Source: an uncultured bacterium (GTDB lineage Bacteria; Bacillota; Bacilli; Lactobacillales; Lactobacillaceae). Taken from it: a stretch of DNA of 50,138 bases. Position numbers and translations under genes: made by a program. Under the pieces are notes generated by a model. The model was not told where the DNA came from. It saw only the letters and a program-made list of their open reading frames with translations, and searched no databases. Position 1 is the stretch's first letter, and each line of letters begins with the position of its first letter. Shown here piece by piece: positions 16,821 to 26,580 of the stretch. Where the stretch lies: NCBI GenBank assembly GCA_905214235.1, contig CAJMLF010000017.1:1-50138 (forward strand), read 5' to 3'.

Positions 16821-17792
16821 ATGAATCTATTAAGTGGTGTTTTAACGCTTATCAGTGCGTTTCTAATTACCTTTTTGCTAATGCCGTCGTTGATTCGGTA
16901 TTTCCGGGCCAAGAAGGAGGGCCAACAGATTAGAAAAGAGGGACCAACTTGGCACGCCAAGAAGGCGGGAACGCCGACAATGGGGGGCTTTCTGTTCATC
17001 ATTTCGGCAGTAGTTACGATCCTGTGGGTGGCTGCCTGGCGGGGGCTAATTGACAATACCCTCTGGGCCCTCCTGTTGATTCTTGTTGTCTACGGCCTGA
17101 TTGGGATGTGGGACGATAGTATTAAGATTTTCCACCACCAAAATGAAGGGTTTAAAGCTTGGCAAAAAGCCCTCTGTCAGGTGATTGCGGCGATGGTATT
17201 TACCGTAATTTACCAGCACGAAGGCTTTCAAATGGGCTTCGGAACCAACCAATACGGCTGGCTGTACGGCCTTTTCATCATCTTCTGGATTGTCGGCTTC
17301 TCTAACGCCGTTAACCTGACTGATGGGTTGGATGGCCTGGTCAGTGGCCTATCGATCATTTCGTTCTTGGCTTACCTGGTAATTGCCCTGGTTAACTTAA
17401 ACCAACCGGGCTATCCAGAAATTGCCCTCTTCTGTTTGGCAATGATTGGGACCATGCTGGGCTTCTTCCCTTACAACCACAAGCCGGCCAAGATTTTCAT
17501 GGGTGATATGGGATCTTTAGCAATTGGTGCCTCTTTAGCGGCCGTTTCCCTGCTCTTACACCACGAATGGTCGCTGCTGGTCATTGGAATTGTTTATGTT
17601 TGTGAAACGGCTAGTGTAATCCTCCAGGTAGCTTCCTTTAAGCTAACTGGTAAGCGGATCTTCAAGATGAGCCCAATTCACCACCATTTTGAAATGTGTG
17701 GGTGGAGTGAATGGAAGATCGATATTGTCTTTTGGATTGTTGGATTAATTGGGGCAGTTATTGCTGTCAGCACGATTTTGTTAGTTGGTTAA
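16821..17792 (+). CDS. mraY: Phospho-N-acetylmuramoyl-pentapeptide-transferase MraY
   Basis: 323 aa polytopic membrane enzyme that makes lipid I from UDP-MurNAc-pentapeptide and undecaprenyl phosphate. About ten membrane helices. Signatures: [16 protein letters not shown] (about 35-50), [23 protein letters not shown] (about 167-175), [11 protein letters not shown] and [14 protein letters not shown] near the end. TAGGAGG precedes the ATG. It lies 12 bp after pbpB. Confidence 0.96.
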   Translation: MNLLSGVLTLISAFLITFLLMPSLIRYFRAKKEGQQIRKEGPTWHAKKAGTPTMGGFLFIISAVVTILWVAAWRGLIDNTLWALLLILVVYGLIGMWDDSIKIFHHQNEGFKAWQKALCQVIAAMVFTVIYQHEGFQMGFGTNQYGWLYGLFIIFWIVGFSNAVNLTDGLDGLVSGLSIISFLAYLVIALVNLNQPGYPEIALFCLAMIGTMLGFFPYNHKPAKIFMGDMGSLAIGASLAAVSLLLHHEWSLLVIGIVYVCETASVILQVASFKLTGKRIFKMSPIHHHFEMCGWSEWKIDIVFWIVGLIGAVIAVSTILLVG

Positions 17793-17817
17793 ATTTAAAA
17801 CGGGAGAATGAGTTACG

Positions 17818-19194
17818 ATGAAAGAGATTGAAGATTATCAAGGGAAAAAGGCCCTCGTGATTGGTTTTGGAATTAGTGGATTAAACGCTGCCCACCTGCT
17901 TGTTAAGCTTGGGGCGCAGGTAACGGCAAACGATATGAAGACGCCGAAGGATCCACAAGTGGTTGCCGATTTGAAGGCGGATGGTATTAACGTCATCACC
18001 GGGAGTAACCCCTTGTCTCTAGCTGACCAAGACTTTGACGTGGTAGTCAAGAATCCGGGTATTCCGTATGATAATCCCCTGGTTGCCAAGTTTGTTGAGA
18101 AGAAGACGCCAATCATCACCGAAGCCGAGTTAGGCTGGGAAATCTTTGACGGCCACCTGGTGAGTGTTACCGGGAGTAATGGTAAGACAACGACGACAAC
18201 CTTAACGCAGCTGATGCTAGCGAAAAGTTCCACCCATACGGTGAAGTATGCTGGAAATATCGGGGTTTCCTTTAGCAAGGTTGCTGAAGAACTGGGCCCT
18301 GATGACACCTTGGTCACGGAACTCTCGAGCTTCCAACTGTTGGGGGCCCCGACAATTCATCCCCACATCGCGATTATTACCAATATTTTCTCCAATCACT
18401 TGGACTACCATAAGACCCGTGAAAACTACATTAACGCTAAGTTAAATATCACCCGGAACCAAACCAAGGACGACTTTTTGATCATGAACTGGGACCGGGA
18501 CGAGTGGCAAGAGATTGCCCGCCGTAGTCAAGCAACTATTGTTCCATTCTCACGGCAAGACAAGAGTCATGAGGGTTCATACGAGGAAAATGGTGATATT
18601 TACTGGCGCGGTGAACGAATTATGGCGGCAAAGGATATCCGCCTGATTGGACCCCAAAACGTGGAAAATGCACTGGCGGCAATTGCGGCTGCTAAGCTAA
18701 GTGGGGTCGCTAATGAAGATATCGTCAGTGTCCTCACGACCTTCAGTGGGGTCCGCCACCGTCTTCAGTACGTGCTCGATTACAAGGGGCGGCGTTTCTA
18801 CAATGATTCAAAGTCGACCGACATTGAAGCGACTGAGGTTGCCTTGCAGGGCTTTGAACAGCCGGTAATCCTGTTAGCCGGCGGCTTAGACCGGGGGTAC
18901 ACCTTCGAACGGCTCGTACCGTACTTTAAAAAACACGTTAAGGCCATTATTGTCTTTGGCCAGTGCAAGGATAAGATGAAGGACGCGGCTGAACAAGCCG
19001 GCATTCCGACAATCCTGGAGAGTGAAAATGCTATTACAGCGGTACCCGCAGCTTGGAAGGTTAGTGAACCGGGAGACGTAATCCTTCTTTCACCGGCCAA
19101 CGCCAGCTGGGATCAGTTCCCCAGCTTTGAGGTGCGGGGTGACCGCTTTATTGAAGCTGTTGAAAAGCTGACTGGACGAAAGGAGAATAACTAA
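17818..19194 (+). CDS. murD: UDP-N-acetylmuramoylalanine--D-glutamate ligase
   Basis: 458 aa. It adds D-Glu to UDP-MurNAc-L-Ala in the cytoplasm. An N-terminal Rossmann domain with [15 protein letters not shown] is followed by the ATP-binding motif [12 protein letters not shown] (about 117-128) and a C-terminal domain with [28 protein letters not shown] lies before the ATG. It overlaps murG by one base (TAATG), so the two are coupled. Confidence 0.96.
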   Translation: MKEIEDYQGKKALVIGFGISGLNAAHLLVKLGAQVTANDMKTPKDPQVVADLKADGINVITGSNPLSLADQDFDVVVKNPGIPYDNPLVAKFVEKKTPIITEAELGWEIFDGHLVSVTGSNGKTTTTTLTQLMLAKSSTHTVKYAGNIGVSFSKVAEELGPDDTLVTELSSFQLLGAPTIHPHIAIITNIFSNHLDYHKTRENYINAKLNITRNQTKDDFLIMNWDRDEWQEIARRSQATIVPFSRQDKSHEGSYEENGDIYWRGERIMAAKDIRLIGPQNVENALAAIAAAKLSGVANEDIVSVLTTFSGVRHRLQYVLDYKGRRFYNDSKSTDIEATEVALQGFEQPVILLAGGLDRGYTFERLVPYFKKHVKAIIVFGQCKDKMKDAAEQAGIPTILESENAITAVPAAWKVSEPGDVILLSPANASWDQFPSFEVRGDRFIEAVEKLTGRKENN

Positions 19195-20300
19195 TGCGTT
19201 TACTAGTTTCTGGAGGCGGAACGGGTGGCCACATTTATCCGGCCTTAGCATTAATTGAGCGTCTTAAGCAGGTTGAATCGGGGACCGAGGTCCTGTACGT
19301 GGGAACGACCCGTGGTTTGGAAAACAAGATTGTTCCGGATGCAGGAATTAAGCTGGAAACAATGAAAATGCAAGGTTTCAAGCGATCCCTCTCTTTGGAA
19401 AATTTTAAGACCGTCTACCTCTTCTTGAAGTCGGTCCACCATGCTAAGTCGATTATTAAGGATTTTAAACCCGACGTTGTTTTGGGAACTGGTGGCTACG
19501 TTAGTGGGGCCGTTCTATATGCGGCAGCCAAACACCATATCCCGACGGTTATTCACGAACAAAACAGTGTTGTCGGGGTCACTAATAAGTTTCTGAGTCG
19601 TTACGTTGACGAGATTGCAATCGCCTTTGAGGCGGCCCGGAGCCAGTTCCCTCAAGAAAAGGTAACAATGGTTGGTAACCCCCGGGCCCAACAGGTGGTT
19701 TCGCAAACGGATAGCCAGTTCTCCTGGACGAGCTACGGCCTTAAAGATGACGTCCCAACCCTGATGATTTTTGGGGGAAGCCAGGGCGCACCAAAGATTA
19801 ATAAGACCGTCGTTGACGCGATTCCGCAGTTCAATAAGCGGAAATACCAGGTTATCTTTGCCACTGGTCAAAAACGCTACGATCAGGTTCAGGAACAGCT
19901 GAAGGGTGTCCAAATTGCGGATAACGTTAAGGTTGTGCCTTATATCAAGGACATGCCGGCGAAGATGCCCAAGGTGGCGGCGCTTGTTTCACGGGCAGGG
20001 GCAACCACGATTGCGGAAGTTACCGCGCTTGGTGTACCAACTATCCTGATTCCGAGTCCCTACGTTACGGCTAACCACCAGGTTAAAAACGCCCAGTCCC
20101 TCGTACGGAAGAATGCTGCGGTAATGATCACGGAAGATAACCTTGACGCCCGGTCGTTGATGGTTCAGGCAGATAAGATTATGGAAAACGCTGATTTGCG
20201 CAAAGAGATGGCAACTGCTTCACGGAAATTAGGAAAGCCGGATGCTGCTGACCACCTGATTAAGGTCTTGCATAAGGCGATTGATGACCACCAAAAGTAG
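19194..20300 (+). CDS. murG: Lipid II synthase MurG (GT28 glycosyltransferase)
   Basis: 368 aa. It transfers GlcNAc to lipid I on the inner membrane face. The N-terminal glycine loop [17 protein letters not shown] (6-22) and the second loop [11 protein letters not shown] (about 192-202) are present, and [21 protein letters not shown] marks the UDP-GlcNAc site. The ATG overlaps the murD stop. In many Firmicutes murB follows; here divIB follows directly. Confidence 0.96.
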   Translation: MRLLVSGGGTGGHIYPALALIERLKQVESGTEVLYVGTTRGLENKIVPDAGIKLETMKMQGFKRSLSLENFKTVYLFLKSVHHAKSIIKDFKPDVVLGTGGYVSGAVLYAAAKHHIPTVIHEQNSVVGVTNKFLSRYVDEIAIAFEAARSQFPQEKVTMVGNPRAQQVVSQTDSQFSWTSYGLKDDVPTLMIFGGSQGAPKINKTVVDAIPQFNKRKYQVIFATGQKRYDQVQEQLKGVQIADNVKVVPYIKDMPAKMPKVAALVSRAGATTIAEVTALGVPTILIPSPYVTANHQVKNAQSLVRKNAAVMITEDNLDARSLMVQADKIMENADLRKEMATASRKLGKPDAADHLIKVLHKAIDDHQK

Positions 20301-20316
20301 TAAGGAGGAGGTTGGC

Positions 20317-21153
20317 TTGGATAAGTCTCATTTCATTCCAGAACACCAACAATATGCACAACGTTTAACCGCCCTGGAAAAGCGTCGTGCCCAAGCTGAC
20401 CATCCCCATAAGGGTGGCGAAAGAATTGGTCATAAGGTCCATAAAATCAAGTGGTACCGGTATTTCACCAGTGGAGAACGGGTCGCCAAACTGGTTTGTC
20501 TCTTTGGTGGGATTTTCCTGCTCGCCCTTTACGTTATTTCACCGCTCAGCAAGATCAAACAGATCCAAGTGGTTGGTAACAACGAATTAAGTGTCCGCCA
20601 GATTGAAAAAGCAACCCAGATTCACCCGGGACGTTACATTTGGGGGGTCTACGCTAACCGGAATGCCCTCAGCCAAAGTGCCCACAAGAAGAACCCGCAA
20701 GTTAAAAGTATTCGGGTTCGTGTCACCGGCCCACAGGCGGTTAAAATTACTGTTCAGGAAAATCCGGTTGTTGGGTTGGTTGAAATCAAGCAGCGCGATT
20801 ATGACGTCTTAGCAAATGGTCAGCTGCAGGCGGCAAAGAGCGACAAGAGTAAGATTACATACCAGGGATTCGGTAAGAACCGGACAGCGTTAAGAAAAAC
20901 TGCGGTGCAGATTGGCAAAGTCAAGCCAGTGATTCGGAATGGTATTTCAGCAATCGCGTACCGTCCTAACAAGATCTCGCCACGACGGTTAGTTATCTAC
21001 ATGCGGGATGGTAATACCGTATACGCGGATTATAAAACGGTTGGTAAGAAGTTAGCCTATTACCCAGGAATTGCGGCGACAATGAAGGATCCTGGGGTTA
21101 TTGACCTTCAAGTGGGTGCTTACTCGTACAGCTACGGGTCCCATGACAAATGA
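20317..21153 (+). CDS. divIB: Cell division protein DivIB / FtsQ
   Basis: 278 aa from TTG 20317. A bitopic protein of the divisome: cytoplasmic charged N-terminus (about 1-50), one membrane helix (about 57-77), a POTRA domain (about 80-150; IKQIQVVGNNELSVRQIEKAT) and a beta domain. AAGGAGGAG ends 6 nt before the TTG, which decides the start; an in-frame ATG at 20284 inside murG lacks any ribosome-binding site. It is the last gene before a 127-bp AT-rich gap. Confidence 0.9.
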   Translation: MDKSHFIPEHQQYAQRLTALEKRRAQADHPHKGGERIGHKVHKIKWYRYFTSGERVAKLVCLFGGIFLLALYVISPLSKIKQIQVVGNNELSVRQIEKATQIHPGRYIWGVYANRNALSQSAHKKNPQVKSIRVRVTGPQAVKITVQENPVVGLVEIKQRDYDVLANGQLQAAKSDKSKITYQGFGKNRTALRKTAVQIGKVKPVIRNGISAIAYRPNKISPRRLVIYMRDGNTVYADYKTVGKKLAYYPGIAATMKDPGVIDLQVGAYSYSYGSHDK

Positions 21154-21200
21154 TTTTAGAAAAGATTGGGGAAAGCATTTTTGAAGTGAATAATATGTGG

Positions 21201-21222
21201 TAAAATTTTATTTAGGTATAAT
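21201..21222 (+). promoter_or_regulatory. Probable promoter elements of ftsA-ftsZ
   Basis: TAAAAT (21201-21206) and GGTATAAT with TATAAT at 21217-21222 lie in an AT-rich gap. No good -35 is at the right spacing for either, so only the -10 candidates are reported. Confidence 0.35.
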
Positions 21223-21280
21223 TTAAAATACAAAATTTTTAATTGAGTATATTTAATAGTTTTAGGAAGGTGCCGTTCAG

Positions 21281-22648
21281 ATGGATAATTCAGAAGTATT
21301 TGTTGGATTGGATATTGGAACCACCTCGATTAAGGCATTAGTATGCGAGAATGTTAAAGGGCAATTAAAAGTTGTCGGGGTGGGGGTTGCTCCTTCCACC
21401 GGACTTAACCATGGCGTAATCGTTGATATCGATAAGACCGCCCATGCTATCTCACAAGCGGTTGCTAAAGCAGAGGAAAAATCCAATCTTAGTATCAAAA
21501 AACTTATTGTTGGCCTCCCCGCCAACTACTTACAAATGCAAAAGGTTCATGGAATGATTACCATTGCATCACAGGGACAGTCGCGCGAGATTGTCAACAG
21601 TGATGTTAATGATGTTGCCAGAGAAACCCTAACACAAAATATTCCACCAGAGCGGACAGTTTTAGACCTGATTCCTACCGAGTTCTCTGTTGATGGCTTC
21701 GGCGGAATCAAGGATCCACGGGGAATGGTTAGTGTCCGCTTGGAAATGAAAGCAACGCTATACACCGGTCCTAAAACCATTATTCATAACACCAAAAAGG
21801 CGGTTCAAAGAGCTGGTTATGAAATTAAAGACTTTGTCATTGAACCAATTGCAACGGACTTTAACCTTCTTAATGACGGTGAGCAGGACTTTGGCACGGT
21901 CGTGATTGACCTTGGTGGCGGTCAGACAACCACCAGCATCATCCATGATCACCAGTTGAAGTATACCTTCGTTGATCCGGAAGGTGGCCAGTACGTCACC
22001 AAGGACATTTCAACGGTCCTCAATACTTCATTAAAGAATGCGGAACAGTTGAAGCTTAACCATGGTTATGCTGACCACACGCTTGCCGACGAAGAAGCGG
22101 AAATCAATGTTAACGTTGTCGGTAAGAATGAGCCCGTTCAATTTACCGAAGAATACCTGGCCGAAGTAATTGAGGCCCGGATGCGGCAAATCTTTGAACG
22201 AATCCACCAGCGTCTGCAAAGCATTCATGCTCCAGAATTACCTGGGGGAGTCACAGTTGTCGGTGGTGGTGCAGCAATGCCTGGTGTTAAGGAGTTGGCT
22301 CAGCAATACTTTGCGGGTCGCATTAAGATTTATGCACCAGAACAGATGGGAATTCGTCACCCCGGTTATGCTGCCGGTTTGGCACTGGCCATGTACGAAA
22401 GCCAGTTGTCGGATGTTGATAAACTCATTAAGCAGACGATCCAACAACCTGATATAATAGAAAGCCCACGAGAAGACGAAAAGTCTGCTGACGGTGGGCG
22501 CCAAATGGTTCACCAGTGGTCAAATAAGCAGGCGCAACCAGCACGTGAGGCTAACCATTCGCGGCAAGAAAAACGGTCAACGCCAAAAAAGGAAAAGCAT
22601 TCGTTTGGTAACCGGTTAAAGGGTATGTTTGACAACCTATTTGATTAA
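21281..22648 (+). CDS. ftsA: Cell division protein FtsA
   Basis: 455 aa actin-like ATPase that tethers FtsZ to the membrane. Phosphate-binding loop GLDIGTTSIKALV (about 9-21), second motif VVIDLGGGQTTTSII (about 206-220) and VVGGGAAMPGV (about 326-336). The C-terminal linker is long and charged (about 395-440) and ends in an amphipathic membrane-targeting helix (GNRLKGMFDNLFD). AGGAAGGTG lies before the ATG. Confidence 0.95.
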   Translation: MDNSEVFVGLDIGTTSIKALVCENVKGQLKVVGVGVAPSTGLNHGVIVDIDKTAHAISQAVAKAEEKSNLSIKKLIVGLPANYLQMQKVHGMITIASQGQSREIVNSDVNDVARETLTQNIPPERTVLDLIPTEFSVDGFGGIKDPRGMVSVRLEMKATLYTGPKTIIHNTKKAVQRAGYEIKDFVIEPIATDFNLLNDGEQDFGTVVIDLGGGQTTTSIIHDHQLKYTFVDPEGGQYVTKDISTVLNTSLKNAEQLKLNHGYADHTLADEEAEINVNVVGKNEPVQFTEEYLAEVIEARMRQIFERIHQRLQSIHAPELPGGVTVVGGGAAMPGVKELAQQYFAGRIKIYAPEQMGIRHPGYAAGLALAMYESQLSDVDKLIKQTIQQPDIIESPREDEKSADGGRQMVHQWSNKQAQPAREANHSRQEKRSTPKKEKHSFGNRLKGMFDNLFD

Positions 22649-22667
22649 AGTCACGGAGGAGAAGTAA

Positions 22668-23927
22668 ATGGATAACGATACAAGCACAATGGAAAACGAA
22701 TTTGCCGGGGCACGTATTAAGGTCATCGGTGTCGGTGGCGGTGGTGGAAACGCCGTTAACCGGATGATTACCGAAAAGGTTCAGGGGGTTGACTTTATTG
22801 TTGCCAACACTGACCTTCAGGCCCTCAATAGTTCTAAGGCTTCCACAAAGATTCAATTAGGACCTAAGCTTACCAAGGGGCTTGGTGCGGGTTCTAACCC
22901 AGAAGTCGGTGAAAAGGCCGCCCAAGAAAGCGAAGAGGCAATTAAGAAGGTCCTCGAAGGTGCAGACATGGTCTTCATCACCGCTGGTATGGGTGGTGGA
23001 ACCGGGACCGGTGCGGCGCCGGTTGTTGCTAAGCTTGCCAAGGACAGTGGGGCCTTAACCGTCGGCGTTGTTACCCGGCCATTCTCCTTTGAAGGTCCAC
23101 GGCGGGGCAAGTTTGCGGTTGAAGGTTTGGAAAAACTGAAGTCTAACGTTGATACCCTGATTATTGTCGCTAACAACCGCTTGTTGGAAATGATTGACAA
23201 GAAGACGCCAATGATGGAAGCATTTAAGGAAGCCGATAATGTCTTGCGTCAGGGTGTCCAAGGGATTTCAGACCTGATTGTTACCCCAGGGTACATTAAC
23301 CTGGACTTTGCCGACATTAAGACGCTGATGTCCAACCAAGGAGCTGCCTTGATGGGTGTTGGTTCTTCTACTGGTGAAAACCGGGCCACTGAGGCAACTA
23401 AGAAGGCAATTTCCTCCCCACTCCTGGAACTCTCCATTGACGGTGCGCAACACGTCTTAATGGACATCACTGGTAGCGAAGACATGGCCATGTACGAAGC
23501 TCAGGAAGCTTCTGATGTGATCAAGCAGGCTGCTGGTACCAACGTGGATATTTCCTTTGGGATGTCCTTAGACAAGAATATGGGTGATGAAGTACGGGTT
23601 ACGGTCATTGCCACCGGAATTGACAAGCCAAAGAAGAGTCAGCCACAAGTTAAGCAGGCGCAACCGCTCAACCGGCCAAGTCGTCCCGCTGCTACTGACC
23701 GGCCTGCTAACCAAAATAATGGCGGCCAAGAGGAGAACAGTGACCCGTTTGATGGTTGGAATGACCCAACGGCAACTGCCGATGACCAACGGGAAAATAG
23801 TGATAATCAATTTTCACATGTTGATAAGCCGGAATTTAATGTCTTCAATGATGATACGGCTAATTCCGATGATAACGATGACACTAATTTATCGACGCCA
23901 CCATTCTTTAAGAATCGTCGTAAATAG
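22668..23927 (+). CDS. ftsZ: Cell division GTPase FtsZ
   Basis: 419 aa tubulin homologue forming the Z-ring. The tubulin signature [13 protein letters not shown] (about 107-119), [12 protein letters not shown] near residue 23 and the T7 loop region [11 protein letters not shown] are present. A disordered Gln/Asn/Asp-rich linker (about 320-400) leads to the C-terminal peptide [11 protein letters not shown] that binds FtsA and SepF. GGAGGAG precedes the ATG, 19 bp after ftsA. Confidence 0.97.
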   Translation: MDNDTSTMENEFAGARIKVIGVGGGGGNAVNRMITEKVQGVDFIVANTDLQALNSSKASTKIQLGPKLTKGLGAGSNPEVGEKAAQESEEAIKKVLEGADMVFITAGMGGGTGTGAAPVVAKLAKDSGALTVGVVTRPFSFEGPRRGKFAVEGLEKLKSNVDTLIIVANNRLLEMIDKKTPMMEAFKEADNVLRQGVQGISDLIVTPGYINLDFADIKTLMSNQGAALMGVGSSTGENRATEATKKAISSPLLELSIDGAQHVLMDITGSEDMAMYEAQEASDVIKQAAGTNVDISFGMSLDKNMGDEVRVTVIATGIDKPKKSQPQVKQAQPLNRPSRPAATDRPANQNNGGQEENSDPFDGWNDPTATADDQRENSDNQFSHVDKPEFNVFNDDTANSDDNDDTNLSTPPFFKNRRK

Positions 23928-24004
23928 TTAAAAACTAAGGGGGAGTGGTTTAACAAGCGAGTTAGATTACACCTCTTTTTAGTATTTATGAAGGAGGTCC
24001 TATA

Positions 24005-24430
24005 ATGGCTGCAAAATTTCTCAAGAGCCTTTTCGGCGATGACGGAATTGAAGAAGAAGAGTATTATGACGATGCCCCTGCTGCACCAGCAAAGGGAAAT
24101 AACAAGGTTGTTTCCTTTAACGAAAGTCGCGCCAAACGGGGCAGTCAGAACATCAGTCAGATTTCACTGTACGAGCCACGGATGTATGCGGATGTAAAAC
24201 AAATTGCTTCCCAGCTACTGGCCGGGCGGGCAATCGTTGTCAACTTTACCCAGATGGACACTAAGGCGGCGGCCCGGATGGTTGATTTTCTCAACGGCGC
24301 AGTCTACGCCATCAATGGTGAAATGAAACGCATTGGAAAGGAAATCTTTCTTTGCGCCCCGAATAATTTTGAACTTTCGGGAAATCTGTCCAGTAACTTA
24401 AAGGCAGAGACAGACAGTTTTAATAATTAA
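24005..24430 (+). CDS. sepF: Cell division protein SepF
   Basis: 141 aa. It polymerises into rings that bundle FtsZ filaments and anchors them to the membrane through the N-terminal helix ([11 protein letters not shown]). An acidic linker (about 14-45) precedes the globular DUF552 domain (about 52-135; [21 protein letters not shown]). GAAGGAGG precedes the ATG. The gene ylmE, found before sepF in B. subtilis, is absent. Confidence 0.93.
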   Translation: MAAKFLKSLFGDDGIEEEEYYDDAPAAPAKGNNKVVSFNESRAKRGSQNISQISLYEPRMYADVKQIASQLLAGRAIVVNFTQMDTKAAARMVDFLNGAVYAINGEMKRIGKEIFLCAPNNFELSGNLSSNLKAETDSFNN

Positions 24431-24441
24431 GGAGAAAAAGC

Positions 24442-24705
24442 ATGCTTGGCTTTATTTTTTGGGTCTTAAACAGCTTAATTGATGCTTATATTTGGGTTAT
24501 CGTGATTTGGTGTCTCCTTTCATGGTTCCCGAATGCGCGGGGAACACGACTGGGCGAAATCATTGACCGGCTGGTTGAACCGTACATGAGTTGGTTCAAC
24601 TTTATCCCACCACTGGGCGGAATTAGTTTTTCACCGGTCGTGGCGATTTTCGTCCTTTACCTTGCGCAGTCAGGTCTTTCTGCTTTAGCAGGAATGTTTG
24701 GTTAG
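24442..24705 (+). CDS. YggT / YlmG family membrane protein
   Basis: 87 aa with two membrane helices (about 4-26 and 62-84) and the family's central segment WFPNARGTRLGEIIDRLVEPYMS. It is found between sepF and ylmH in many Firmicutes; the role is not settled, with links to division or osmotic behaviour. AAGGAGAAAAAGC precedes the ATG. It ends just before, or overlaps, ylmH. Confidence 0.9.
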   Translation: MLGFIFWVLNSLIDAYIWVIVIWCLLSWFPNARGTRLGEIIDRLVEPYMSWFNFIPPLGGISFSPVVAIFVLYLAQSGLSALAGMFG

Positions 24706-24709
24706 AAAA

Positions 24710-25501
24710 ATGGCAGAAGAAAATATTAAACAACATTTTCGACCGAACGAAGGTCCTTTTATCGATCAAGTCGCGGACTGGATCAGTACGACAATTGACC
24801 AGTATCGCCCGGTTCTTACTTCCTTTTTGAACCCGCGGCAGCGTTATATTGCACAAACAATGGCCAACCGTCATGATGACCAGGTCAAAGTGGTTAGTAA
24901 CGGTGGTTGGAAAGGTGCCGAAATGCAACGACTCCTATTTTATCCACCGTATTACGAACCCCAGGATAGTGACTTCGACCTCCAAGTCTTAGAGGTTGAC
25001 TACCCAACTAAGTTCGTGGAACTCCACCACCGACAGATTATGGGAACCTTAATTGGCGAAGGGATGGAACGGAGCGCGTTTGGTGATATCTTAGGTGACC
25101 AGGGACGGTGGCAAGTTGTAGTGACAACTTCCATGGCCCAGTACTTACGGACAAGTGTGCACCATGTTGGCCGGGCAAAGGTTAAGTGGCTTTCAGTAAA
25201 TGATCCAGCCGCGGTGTTAACCCCCGTCGAAGATTGGGAAGCGGTAGCGACGACCGTGACCTCCTTACGCCTGGACAGCATCGTTGCGGCCGGCTTTAAT
25301 TACTCCCGTAACCGGGCGAAGACATTAATTGAGCATGGCATGGTCCGGCTTAACTGGGAGGATGTCACCCGGCCGGATGAACAAGTTGTCGTTCATGACC
25401 TAATCTCGGTTCGCCATGCTGGCCGCTTACGGCTGGATGAAGATGATGGCAAGACACGGAAGGGTAAGGATAAAATCAAACTATCAGTTGTGCATGCATA
25501 A
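24710..25501 (+). CDS. S4-domain RNA-binding protein YlmH
   Basis: 263 aa from ATG 24710; an in-frame TTG at 24698 would overlap yggT and is closer to the AGGAA at 24690-24694, so the start is uncertain by four residues. The C-terminal S4 RNA-binding domain (about 185-245; RLDSIVAAGFNYSRNRAKTLIEHGMVRLNW) is clear. YlmH binds ribosomal or nascent-chain-associated RNA in Bacillus; its place in the ylm cluster beside divIVA is conserved. Confidence 0.88.
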   Translation: MAEENIKQHFRPNEGPFIDQVADWISTTIDQYRPVLTSFLNPRQRYIAQTMANRHDDQVKVVSNGGWKGAEMQRLLFYPPYYEPQDSDFDLQVLEVDYPTKFVELHHRQIMGTLIGEGMERSAFGDILGDQGRWQVVVTTSMAQYLRTSVHHVGRAKVKWLSVNDPAAVLTPVEDWEAVATTVTSLRLDSIVAAGFNYSRNRAKTLIEHGMVRLNWEDVTRPDEQVVVHDLISVRHAGRLRLDEDDGKTRKGKDKIKLSVVHA

Positions 25502-25519
25502 TATTTGGAGGAAATAAAA

Positions 25520-26290
25520 ATGGCTTTAACTGTGGAACAAATTAATAAACAAAACTTTTCAACTAAAATGCGGGGCTTCAACCAGGAAGAAGTTAAGAAC
25601 TTCATTCAAGAGGTTTCACAAACGGTTCAAGAATTAACCGAAGAAAATCATGCGTTAAAAGAGACCGTTAAGGCGGACGAAGAGAAGCTGAAGTACTTTA
25701 GTGAACTGAAGGACTCCCTTAACAAATCAATCCTGGTAGCCCAGGAAGCGGCTGACAAGGTGAAGAGCAATGCCAAACGGGAAGCGGACATCATGGTTCG
25801 TGAAGCGCAGAAGCAGGCTACTGACATCGTTTCTGAAGCAAATGAAAAGTCCAACCAAGTTATTGACCACACAACTGAAGAAGCCCGGAAACTGACGACC
25901 GAAACCAACGACCTGAAGAAGCAGACCCGGATTTTCCGGCAACGCTTGCAGGTTATGCTTGAATCACAACTGGAAGTTGTTAAGAGTGATGAGTGGGACA
26001 AACTACTTGCGGATGATAATCCAGAACAATACGACGAAATTCAAAAGATGTTTGGAAATGACCTTGACAAGAATTCATCGGAAAGTGTAGAATCAACAGC
26101 AATTAGTTCCGCATCCCCAGCAGATGAGAGCTTTGCTGACCAACCAGCTGTTGAGCCGGCATCATCTGCACCAACCAACCCGGAATCGGCAGCATCAGAA
26201 CAACCAGCGGCTAGTGAACAGCCCGTTGTTCCCGCAGATTCAGGGGAAACGGTGGTTGTCTTCCCGGACAGTGACGAGGAAAAGAACTAG
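25520..26290 (+). CDS. divIVA: Cell division initiation protein DivIVA
   Basis: 256 aa from ATG 25520; GGAGG at 25507-25511 decides this start over the in-frame TTG at 25505. The N-terminal lipid-binding domain (about 5-50; TVEQINKQNFSTKMRGFNQEEVKNF) has the family pattern, followed by a long coiled coil (about 50-170) and an extended Ser/Pro/Ala/Glu-rich tail (about 185-256). It senses curved membrane at septa and poles. It ends the division operon, 30 bp before the ileS T-box leader. Confidence 0.93.
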   Translation: MALTVEQINKQNFSTKMRGFNQEEVKNFIQEVSQTVQELTEENHALKETVKADEEKLKYFSELKDSLNKSILVAQEAADKVKSNAKREADIMVREAQKQATDIVSEANEKSNQVIDHTTEEARKLTTETNDLKKQTRIFRQRLQVMLESQLEVVKSDEWDKLLADDNPEQYDEIQKMFGNDLDKNSSESVESTAISSASPADESFADQPAVEPASSAPTNPESAASEQPAASEQPVVPADSGETVVVFPDSDEEKN

Positions 26291-26319
26291 AGATAAATTA
26301 GCTAGTAAACTTAAATAAA

Positions 26320-26546
26320 ACGTTGAAGAGAAGTGGATTTTACCACCCGACCCCAGCGAGTCAGTAGTTTTGGTGTGAGACTGATGGTCGACGTTTAGTC
26401 CTGATCGTCTCTGAGTGTCGTGCTCAACAATAGTAGGCGCGACCGGCTCATGACCGTTATCAATGACAAGAGGAGGCCTAAATTGGCCTTGAAAATGGGT
26501 GGTACCACGATAGCTTCGTCCCTTCAGGGATGGAGCTTTTTTATTT
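26320..26546 (+). promoter_or_regulatory. T-box riboswitch (isoleucine) controlling ileS
   Basis: Stem I is built from ACGTT and AGAG (26320-26330) paired with CTCT and AGTGT (26409-26418), an upper helix GGATT/AGTCC and a distal arm TCAGT/ACTGA. The bulge on the 3' side holds the specifier ATC at 26404-26406. The T-box core TGGGTGGTACCACGA is at 26496-26510, with UGGU at 26500-26503 to pair with the tRNA end. The terminator is AGCTTCGTCCC/GGGATGGAGCT (26512-26537) plus a T run. Uncharged tRNA-Ile should promote antitermination. Confidence 0.92.
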
Positions 26547-26580
26547 CGGTTTACTAGGGTAAGAGAAAGGAGTAGTTGTT

